Below are positions 57,559 through 64,000 of a stretch of 64,000 nucleotides of DNA, piece after piece (the stretch's first letter is position 1; every line of letters starts with the position of its first letter). A program made the position numbers and the translations under genes. Below the pieces are notes generated by a model. The model did not search any database, was not told the origin of the DNA, and saw only the letters and a program-made list of their open reading frames with translations. The DNA comes from Streptococcus infantis ATCC 700779 (GTDB lineage: Bacteria > Bacillota > Bacilli > Lactobacillales > Streptococcaceae), in the NCBI RefSeq assembly GCF_000187465.1, contig NZ_GL732439.1, positions 1,201,518 to 1,265,517 on the forward strand, read 5' to 3'.

Positions 57559-58749
57559 ATGAATCAATCGGTTTCAAACTTAAAATTAGCTGAGCGTGGT
57601 GCCATTATCAGCATCTTGACCTATCTATTCTTGTCTGCAGCTAAGCTAGCGACCGGACACCTCCTCCATTCATCCAGTTTGGTGGCAGATGGTTTTAACA
57701 ACGTTTCAGATATTGTTGGAAACGTGGCCCTCCTAATCGGGATTCGTTTGGCTCGCCAACCGGCAGATAGAGATCATCGCTTCGGCCACTGGAAAATAGA
57801 GGATTTGGCAAGTCTCATCACTTCCATCATCATGTTTTACGTTGGCTTTGATGTTCTACGGGACACCATTCAAAAGATACTCAGCCGAGAACAAACGGTC
57901 ATTGACCCACTTGGTGCGACTCTGGGAGTCATCTCTTCCATTATCATGTTTGTCGTTTATCTCTACAATACCCATCTGAGTAAGCAAGCTAAATCAAAGG
58001 CCCTCAAGGCTGCCGCTAAGGACAATCTGTCAGATGCCGTGACATCTCTTGGAACTTCTATTGCTATCCTGGCAAGTAGCTTCAACTATCCAATCGTGGA
58101 TAAGTTGGTCGCGATTATCATTACCTTCTTTATTCTTAAAACTGCTTATGATATCTTTATCGAGTCATCCTTCAGCCTTTCTGATGGTTTTGATGAACAC
58201 TTGCTAGAAGATTATCAAAAAGCTATCATGGAAATTCCTAAGATTAGCAAGGTCAAATCACAACGCGGTCGTACCTACGGAAGCAATATTTATCTGGACA
58301 TCACTCTGGAAATGAACCCAGATCTGTCTGTTTTTGAAAGTCACGAAATTGCGGACCAGGTTGAATCCATGTTATCAGAACGATTTGGTGTCTTTGATAC
58401 AGACATTCATATCGAACCAGCACCAATCCCTGAGGATGAAATCCTAGATAATGTCTATAAAAAATTGCTCATGAGAGAGCAACTGATTGACCAAGGAAAT
58501 CAACTGGAAGAGTTACTTGCAGAAGATTTCATTTATATCCGCCAGGACGGACAAGAACTGGACAAGGGAGCCTATAAGGCTGAAAAAGAACTAACCTCTG
58601 CCATTAAAGAGCTTCATTTAACCTCTATCAGTCAAAAGACTAAACTCATCCGTTACCAAGTCGGTGATACCATTCATACCAGCATCTGGCGTCGCCACGA
58701 AACTTGGCAAAATATTTTCCATCAGGAAACCAAAATAGAAAAAGACTAA
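57559..58749 (+). CDS. mntE: manganese efflux transporter (CDF family)
   Basis: The 396-residue cation diffusion facilitator has six membrane helices in the first 210 residues. Metal-site motifs are SSLVADGFNNVSD (helix 2) and AAAKDNLSDAVTS (helix 5); the Asn/Asp pattern is that of Mn-specific MntE. A C-terminal cytoplasmic domain (about 210-396) is longer than in typical CDFs and ends with an extra part of unknown function. Known as the main Mn exporter in pneumococcus. Good ribosome site GAAGGGGAG. Confidence 0.94.
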   Translation: MNQSVSNLKLAERGAIISILTYLFLSAAKLATGHLLHSSSLVADGFNNVSDIVGNVALLIGIRLARQPADRDHRFGHWKIEDLASLITSIIMFYVGFDVLRDTIQKILSREQTVIDPLGATLGVISSIIMFVVYLYNTHLSKQAKSKALKAAAKDNLSDAVTSLGTSIAILASSFNYPIVDKLVAIIITFFILKTAYDIFIESSFSLSDGFDEHLLEDYQKAIMEIPKISKVKSQRGRTYGSNIYLDITLEMNPDLSVFESHEIADQVESMLSERFGVFDTDIHIEPAPIPEDEILDNVYKKLLMREQLIDQGNQLEELLAEDFIYIRQDGQELDKGAYKAEKELTSAIKELHLTSISQKTKLIRYQVGDTIHTSIWRRHETWQNIFHQETKIEKD

Positions 58750-58752
58750 AGC

Positions 58753-58785
58753 AAAACTCCCAACTTTCTCAGTTGGGAGTTTTTT
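58753..58785. terminator. bidirectional terminator mntE/scrK
   Basis: AAAACTCCCAACT / AGTTGGGAGTTTT, perfect stem, T-runs both ways. Confidence 0.93.
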
Positions 58786-58791
58786 ATATTC

Positions 58792-59679
58792 TTATTTTGC
58801 AACGCTCTTAGCAAGAACGAAGTTTCCTAGTGTAGCTGAACCATTGCCAGCAACAGCTGGAGTCACGATATAGTCACGTACATCTGGAACTGGGAGGTAG
58901 CCATTGAGTAGGGCTGTGAATTTCTCACGTACACGGTCAAGCATATGTTGTTGAGCCATAACCCCACCACCAAAGACGATGACATCTGGACGGAAAGTTA
59001 CAGTCGCATTCACTGCGGCTTGAGCAATGTAGTAGGCTTGAACATCCCAGACAGAGTTGTTGAGTTCAATGTTTTCCCCACGAACACCTGTACGAGCTTC
59101 CAAACTTGGACCAGCTGCATAACCTTCCAAACATCCATTATGGAAAGGACAAACACCTTTAAATTCTTTTTCAATATCCATTGGGTGTCTAGCCACATAA
59201 TAATGACCCATCTCAGGGTGACCAACACCGCCAATAAACTCGCCACGTTGGATAACACCTGCACCGATACCTGTACCGATTGTGTAGTAAACCAAGTTTT
59301 CGATACGACCGCCGGCATTATTACGAGCAACAACTTCACCGTAGGCAGAACTATTTACGTCTGTTGTGAAGTACATTGGCACGTTTAGAGCGCGACGAAG
59401 AGCACCAAGCAAGTCTACATTTGCCCAGTTAGGTTTTGGAGTTGTTGTGATAAATCCGTAAGTTTTTGAGTTTTTATCGATATCGATTGGACCAAATGAA
59501 CCAATGGCAAGTCCTGCAAGATTGTCGAATTTCGAGAAGAACTCAATGGTTTTATCGATTGTTTCAATAGGTGTTGTTGTAGGAAATTGTACCTTTTCTA
59601 CAACATTATAGTTTTCATCTCCGACAGCACAGACAAATTTTGTACCGCCTGCTTCCAAACTTCCGTATAGTTTTGTCAT
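58792..59679 (-). CDS. scrK: ROK-family fructokinase
   Basis: The 295-residue kinase starts MTKLYGSLEAGGTKFVCAVG (phosphate loop). It has the sugar-binding/catalytic region YTIGTGIGAGVI, HPEMGHYYV and the zinc-binding CPFHNGCLEGYAAGPS (about 155-170), the ROK signature. Phosphorylates fructose released by ScrB. Lies downstream of scrA, separated by a terminator, so its own promoter or read-through is possible. Confidence 0.94.
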   Translation of the reverse strand: MTKLYGSLEAGGTKFVCAVGDENYNVVEKVQFPTTTPIETIDKTIEFFSKFDNLAGLAIGSFGPIDIDKNSKTYGFITTTPKPNWANVDLLGALRRALNVPMYFTTDVNSSAYGEVVARNNAGGRIENLVYYTIGTGIGAGVIQRGEFIGGVGHPEMGHYYVARHPMDIEKEFKGVCPFHNGCLEGYAAGPSLEARTGVRGENIELNNSVWDVQAYYIAQAAVNATVTFRPDVIVFGGGVMAQQHMLDRVREKFTALLNGYLPVPDVRDYIVTPAVAGNGSATLGNFVLAKSVAK

Positions 59680-59778
59680 GATAAACCTCTTGTATTTATT
59701 TTCTCTATTATAGCATATTTCCAGACTGAAAATTGCTCAATATTTTAGATTTTCCTCTGTAAATTTTACCATTCAATC

Positions 59779-59812
59779 AAAAACGAACAAACATGACATT
59801 TGTTCGTTTTTT
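59779..59812 (-). terminator. scrA terminator
   Basis: AAAAAACGAACAAA / TTTGTTCGTTTTT-type stem with T-run on the minus strand, between scrA and scrK. Confidence 0.88.
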
Positions 59813-59818
59813 GATTTA

Positions 59819-61711
59819 TTAAGCTTTAACTTCAATGACTGCGTCACCCTTAGCAACTGATCCAGAAGCAACTGGATTTACTGAAGCAAAGTCTGCAGTG
59901 TTTGTTACGATAACCATAGTAGTGTTATCCAGACCTGCAGCAGCAATCTTAGCTGAGTCAAATGTTCCAAGAACATCTCCAGCTTTAACCTTGTCACCTT
60001 GGGCAACTTTATGGTTGAAGCCTTCACCGTTCATTGAAACAGTGTCGATACCAACGTGGATCAAGATTTCAGCACCGTTAGCAGTTCTTAGGCCATATGC
60101 ATGTCCTGTTGGGAAGACAATTGTCACTTCAGCATCAGCTGGTGCGTAAACAACATCTTCACTTGGTTTTACAGCGATACCTTGTCCCATAGCTCCACTT
60201 GAGAATACTGGATCATTCACATTTGAAAGAGCAACAACGTCACCAACGATTGGTGTTTGGATTGTACCTTCGCTAGGTGAAGCAATAGTACCAGTTACTG
60301 CTTCTTCTGTTAAACGGTCAGTTTCAGCTTCAGAAATTGCTCCTGCAACCTCTTCTACTTCATCTTCGTAACCAAACATGTAAGTAAGAGCAAAACCAAG
60401 TGCAAATGATACAGCTACCATAAGAAGATATTGTAGAAGTTGTCCATTACCAACATAAAGAGAAGTTCCAGGAATGATAGTAATACCCATACCAGTACCA
60501 GCAAGTCCAAGGATAGATGCCAATCCACCACCAATAGCACCAGCAATCAATGAAAGGAAGAATGGTTTACGGTAACGCAAGTTTACCCCGAAGATAGCAG
60601 GCTCAGTAATACCAAGGAAGGCAGAAAGAGCAGCAGGGAAAGCCAAAGCTTTCAATTTAGGATTTTTAGTTTTCACACCAACGGCTACAGTTGCAGCACC
60701 TTGAGCAGTCATAGCAGCTGTAATAATAGCATTAAACGGATTAGCTCCTGCAGCTACTAGTTTAGCTTCTAAGAAGTTGAAGATATGGTGAACACCAGAT
60801 ACAACGATTACTTGGTGAACTCCACCAATCAAGAATCCTCCAAGTCCAAATGGCAAATGTAGGATGGCTTGAGTACCTGCTAAAATGTACTCCTCAACTA
60901 CGTGGAAGATTGGTCCAATAAGGAAGAGTCCGAGAATTGACATTACTAAAAGTGTTACGAATGGTGTTACCAAAAGATCCAAAACTTCTGGAACCACTTT
61001 ACGAACAGCTTTTTCAAATTTAGCTCCGACAACCCCGATGATGAAGGCTGGAAGAACGGACCCTTGCAAACCAACAACTGGAATAAAGCCAAAGAAAATA
61101 GTTGGAGTTACGTCCCCACCAGAAGCTACAACCCAGGCATTTGGTAATTGACCTGCAATTAGCATCATACCAAGAACAATACCGATTGTTTGATTACCAC
61201 CAAATACACGGAAGGTAGACCAAACAACCAGAGCTGGCAATACAATAAAAGCTGTATCCGTTAAAATCTGTGAGTAAACATTTAAATCATTAGGAAGTGT
61301 GTATCCAAGCGAAGCCAAAAAACCACGAAGTCCCATAAAAAGACCAGTTGCTACGATTGCTGGAATGATTGGAACGAAGACGTCACCGAAAGTACGGATG
61401 GCACGTTGGAACCAATTCCCTTGTTTAGCAGCTTCTGCTTTCATATCTTCTTTAGAAGATGTTGGCAAACCAAGAGCTACGACTTCATCGTACATCTTGT
61501 TTACTGTACCAGTACCAAAGATGATTTGGTATTGACCTGAGTTAAAGAAAGCACCTTGAACTTTTTCCAAGTTCTCGATAGCATCCTTATTAATTTTCGC
61601 TTCATCTTTTACCATCACACGGAGGCGAGTCGCACAGTGAGCTACACTGTTGACGTTCTCACGTCCACCCAAGGCTTCGATGACTTTTTTTGCAATTTCT
61701 GTATTGGTCAT
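59819..61711 (-). CDS. scrA: sucrose-specific PTS transporter EIIBCA
   Basis: The 630-residue PTS permease has the IIB domain with phosphocysteine in SVAHCATRLRVMV (about residue 26), a IIC membrane domain (about 100-460; GFLIGGVHQVIVVSGVHHIF, FLGITEPAIFGVNLRY) and a IIA domain (about 490-630; phospho-His in GAEILIHVGIDTVSM). It imports sucrose as sucrose-6-phosphate. ATG 61711 chosen because AAGGAGATTTTTGCAA precedes it. Confidence 0.95.
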   Translation of the reverse strand: MTNTEIAKKVIEALGGRENVNSVAHCATRLRVMVKDEAKINKDAIENLEKVQGAFFNSGQYQIIFGTGTVNKMYDEVVALGLPTSSKEDMKAEAAKQGNWFQRAIRTFGDVFVPIIPAIVATGLFMGLRGFLASLGYTLPNDLNVYSQILTDTAFIVLPALVVWSTFRVFGGNQTIGIVLGMMLIAGQLPNAWVVASGGDVTPTIFFGFIPVVGLQGSVLPAFIIGVVGAKFEKAVRKVVPEVLDLLVTPFVTLLVMSILGLFLIGPIFHVVEEYILAGTQAILHLPFGLGGFLIGGVHQVIVVSGVHHIFNFLEAKLVAAGANPFNAIITAAMTAQGAATVAVGVKTKNPKLKALAFPAALSAFLGITEPAIFGVNLRYRKPFFLSLIAGAIGGGLASILGLAGTGMGITIIPGTSLYVGNGQLLQYLLMVAVSFALGFALTYMFGYEDEVEEVAGAISEAETDRLTEEAVTGTIASPSEGTIQTPIVGDVVALSNVNDPVFSSGAMGQGIAVKPSEDVVYAPADAEVTIVFPTGHAYGLRTANGAEILIHVGIDTVSMNGEGFNHKVAQGDKVKAGDVLGTFDSAKIAAAGLDNTTMVIVTNTADFASVNPVASGSVAKGDAVIEVKA

Positions 61712-62075
61712 TTGCAAAAATCTCCTTATAAAAAAATTTGTTCTTGTTTGAAAGCGATTTATTCGCCCTACGAGTATTATTTTATCATCTTTCAAAAATA
61801 TGTCAAGCGTTTTGCAGAAAAAGTTTTTTGATTGTTAAAATTTTTGATAGTTTTTGCTACTTTTTTGATAAAATTCTCTCAAAAACGCCTGTCCCTACGT
61901 GTTTTTATGTGTATTTTTTTAAAAACTTTCACATTTTCATTGATTTTCATAAAAATAGGCTCCTAAATATCTGTCAATCGTTTGACATTTTTTTCTTAAT
62001 TTTATGATAAAAGACTTGCTTTTTTATAAGGAAACGTTTACTATAAAGATAGTAGAATTTATGGAGGGAATATAA
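61712..62075. promoter_or_regulatory. scrA-scrB divergent control region
   Basis: This 364-nt region has no gene. ScrR-like operators are TGTCAATCGTTTGACA (61972-61987, perfect palindrome outside the centre) and TGTCAAGCGTTTTGCA (61801-61816). A shorter AAACGTTT palindrome lies at 62031-62038 beside the TATAAA -10 (62042-62047) of scrB. A cre-like TGAAAGCGATTTAT lies at about 61749-61762 next to scrA. One LacI-type repressor can thus control both directions. Confidence 0.8.
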
Positions 62076-63530
62076 ATGGAATGGACTACCGAGCGTCGTT
62101 ATAGACGCTATGAAGATTGGACACAAGAAGAAAGAAAAGAAATCCAAGAAAAGATGGCACAATCCCCATGGCACGTCAGCTATCACATTGAGCCAAAAGA
62201 AGGACTCCTTAATGATCCAAATGGTTTTTCTTACTTCGATGGCAAATGGATTGTTTTTTACCAAAATTTCCCCTTTGGTGCAGCTCACGGTTTGAAATCT
62301 TGGGTTCAGCTTGAAAGCGACGACTTGGTTCACTTTACTGAAACAGGTGTAAAAATATTACCTGATACTCCTCTGGATAGCCACGGTGCTTACTCTGGAT
62401 CTGCCATGCAGTTTGGCGATAACTTGTTCCTATTTTATACAGGTAATGTTCGTGATGAAAATTGGATTCGCCATCCTTACCAGATTGGTGCCTTAGTGGA
62501 CAAGGATGGAAAGATTGAAAAGATTGATAAAATCTTGATTGACCAACCTACTGACGCTACTGACCATTTCCGCGATCCGCAAATTTTTAACTTTAAAGGA
62601 CAATACTACGCCATCGTTGGTGGACAGGACTTGGAGAAAAAAGGATTTATCCGTCTCTACAAGGCTGTAGACAACGACTACACAAACTGGCAAGAAGTTG
62701 GTAATTTGGACTTCAACAATGACCGCACTGCCTATATGATGGAGTGCCCAAATCTAGTCTTTGTCGGAGAACAGCCTGTCCTTCTTTACTGCCCACAAGG
62801 TTTGGATAAAAAGGTTCTTGACTATGACAACATTTATCCAAATATGTATAAAATCGGCGCTTCCTTTGACCCAGAAAATGCGCGCATGGTAGATGTGTCT
62901 GAACTACACAATCTTGATTATGGATTTGAAGCCTATGCTACTCAAGCCTTTAACGCTCCTGATGGACGTGCCCTAGCAGTCAGCTGGCTTGGGTTACCAG
63001 ATGTTTCTTATCCATCTGACCGTTTCGATCATCAAGGAACCTTCTCATTAGTCAAGGAACTTACAATCAAAGATGGAAAACTCTATCAGTATCCTGTAGC
63101 TGCTATCAAAGAACTCCGTGCTTCAAAAGAGGAATTTTCAAATCGTTCTGAAACTAAGAACACCTACGAACTTGAACTAAACTTAGAGGCTAATAGCCAA
63201 AGTGAAATCGTCCTTCTTGCTGATAAAGACGGCAAGGCGCTATCTATCAATTTTGACCTTGTCAATGGCCAAGTTACTGTTGACCGCAGTCAAGCAGGTG
63301 AGCAATATGCTCAAGAATTTGGAACTACTCGCTCTTGCTCAGTTACTAATCAAGCAACTACTGTCAATATCTTCATCGACAACTCAGTCTTTGAAATTTT
63401 TATCAATAAAGGAGAAAAGGTATTTTCTGGTCGTGTCTTCCCTCATGCGGATCAAAATGGAATCTTCATTAAATCTGGAAACCCAACTGGAACATACTAC
63501 GAATTAGAATATGGTCGCAAAACTAACTGA
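62076..63530 (+). CDS. scrB: sucrose-6-phosphate hydrolase
   Basis: The 484-residue GH32 enzyme has the nucleophile Asp in LLNDPNGFSYFDGKW (about 45-60), the FRDPQIF motif (about 165), the acid/base Glu in MMECPNLVFVG (about 224-234) and a C-terminal beta-sandwich (about 360-484; FIDNSVFEIFINKGE). It splits sucrose-6-phosphate into glucose-6-phosphate and fructose. TGGAGGGAATATAA precedes the ATG. Confidence 0.97.
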   Translation: MEWTTERRYRRYEDWTQEERKEIQEKMAQSPWHVSYHIEPKEGLLNDPNGFSYFDGKWIVFYQNFPFGAAHGLKSWVQLESDDLVHFTETGVKILPDTPLDSHGAYSGSAMQFGDNLFLFYTGNVRDENWIRHPYQIGALVDKDGKIEKIDKILIDQPTDATDHFRDPQIFNFKGQYYAIVGGQDLEKKGFIRLYKAVDNDYTNWQEVGNLDFNNDRTAYMMECPNLVFVGEQPVLLYCPQGLDKKVLDYDNIYPNMYKIGASFDPENARMVDVSELHNLDYGFEAYATQAFNAPDGRALAVSWLGLPDVSYPSDRFDHQGTFSLVKELTIKDGKLYQYPVAAIKELRASKEEFSNRSETKNTYELELNLEANSQSEIVLLADKDGKALSINFDLVNGQVTVDRSQAGEQYAQEFGTTRSCSVTNQATTVNIFIDNSVFEIFINKGEKVFSGRVFPHADQNGIFIKSGNPTGTYYELEYGRKTN

Positions 63531-64000
63531 TGTCGCAAAATTAGCTGGCGTCAGCCCTACTACTGTTTCACGTGTTATCAACAAAAAGGGGTATCTGTCA
63601 GAAAAAACCATTCAAAAGGTTAATGATGCTATGCGTGAGCTGGGCTATAAACCCAACAACCTAGCTCGCAGTCTTCAAGGTAAATCTGCCAAGTTAATCG
63701 GTTTGATTTTCCCTAAAATCAGCCATGTTTTCTATGCTGAATTGATTGACAAATTGGAACACGAACTCTTCAAAAAAGGTTACAAGACTATCATATGTAA
63801 TAGTGAGCATGATTCAGAAAAAGAACGTGAATACATCGAAATGTTAGAAGCCAACCAGGTGGACGGCATCATTTCGGGAAGTCATAACCTTGGGATTGAG
63901 GATTACAATCGCGTAACCGCTCCGATCATTTCATTTGACCGTAACCTATCACCAGACATACCTGTCGTTTCTTCTGACAACTATGCTGGTGGTGTCCTAG
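63511..64000 (+). CDS. scrR: sucrose operon repressor, LacI family (partial, cut by right edge)
   Basis: Starting at ATG 63511 the frame reads MVAKLTDVAKLAGVSPTTVS with RVINKKGYLSEKTIQKVNDAM, a LacI HTH, then the hinge (NNLARSLQGKSAKLIGLIFP) and the start of the periplasmic-binding-like domain. About 163 codons are visible. It overlaps the end of scrB by 20 nt in another frame, implying translational coupling. It should bind the operators at 61801 and 61972. Confidence 0.93.
   Translation, partial: MVAKLTDVAKLAGVSPTTVSRVINKKGYLSEKTIQKVNDAMRELGYKPNNLARSLQGKSAKLIGLIFPKISHVFYAELIDKLEHELFKKGYKTIICNSEHDSEKEREYIEMLEANQVDGIISGSHNLGIEDYNRVTAPIISFDRNLSPDIPVVSSDNYAGGVL

Noticed and set aside
61712..61795. 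Longer scrA frame starting at 61795
   Set aside because: The extra residues run through the promoter region; the ribosome site and PTS N-terminus (MTNTEIAKKV) place the start at 61711.
1..64000. CRISPR array, tRNA or rRNA genes, prophage or insertion-sequence transposase
   Set aside because: No regularly spaced repeats, no tRNA cloverleaf or CCA-type 3' ends outside the T-box, and no integrase or transposase reading frames were found by eye.

Overview
The window looks like the chromosome of a mitis-group Streptococcus (S. mitis, S. oralis or S. infantis type, a close relative of S. pneumoniae). The evidence is familiar streptococcal gene clusters (psaBCA-tpx-psaR, msmK, scrKABR, caxP-mntE, thrB-hom, ftsEX-prfB), a BOX element, low GC, and TATAAT/TTGACA promoters with T-rich hairpin terminators. 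I cannot name the species from sequence alone. The order of blocks differs from the S. pneumoniae order I know.

Layout. 1-3.5 kb: rpsO (cut by the left edge), a small membrane protein, then a T-box-controlled transcript with a MazG-like gene and thrS. 3.5-5.35 kb: a DUF389 gene, a BOX element, a 60-bp copy of the thrS 3' end and a 177-bp repeat. 5.35-10.1 kb: a BceAB/VraFG-like ABC transporter with its two-component system and a 37-codon gene preceded by a perfect palindrome. 10.1-20.8 kb: a lipase-like hydrolase, an MBL-fold hydrolase, pepO, the Mn importer psaBCA, tpx, the Mn regulator psaR, dtd and relA. 20.8-32 kb: msmK with a cre site, a pnp-cysE-phosphorylase-cysS-mrnC-pucR-like operon, and metE-metF behind a MET-box.

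32.1-43 kb is the accessory part: a type I restriction-modification locus whose hsdR and hsdM are separated by other genes. On the minus strand the order is hsdR, an MqsR-type toxin, an antitoxin joining a zinc ribbon, HTH and Panacea domain, an Abi-alpha (DUF4393) protein, hsdS, a HAD phosphatase, a PD-(D/E)XK-like protein, hsdM, a YbgA-like protein and a pyrimidine-dimer-glycosylase-like protein. The middle of this block (about 35.4-40 kb) is visibly more AT-rich than its flanks. It is the best candidate for a multi-layer defence island.

43-53 kb: a TVP38 membrane protein, an MFS transporter, ftsX-ftsE-prfB (prfB with its programmed +1 frameshift), a methylthioadenosine/SAH deaminase, msrAB, thrB-hom and a second copy of the repeat. 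53-64 kb: yaaA (apparently leaderless), a small membrane protein, a divergent peptide-deformylase homologue, the Ca/Mn ATPase caxP under a yybP-ykoY Mn riboswitch, the Mn exporter mntE, and the sucrose locus scrK, scrA, scrB and scrR (cut by the right edge).

Themes: Mn homeostasis appears three times (import with PsaR, riboswitch-controlled P-type ATPase, MntE export). Methionine and threonine metabolism is spread through the window (metEF, hom-thrB, mtaD, msrAB, thrS). I found no tRNA, rRNA, CRISPR array, prophage or transposase gene.
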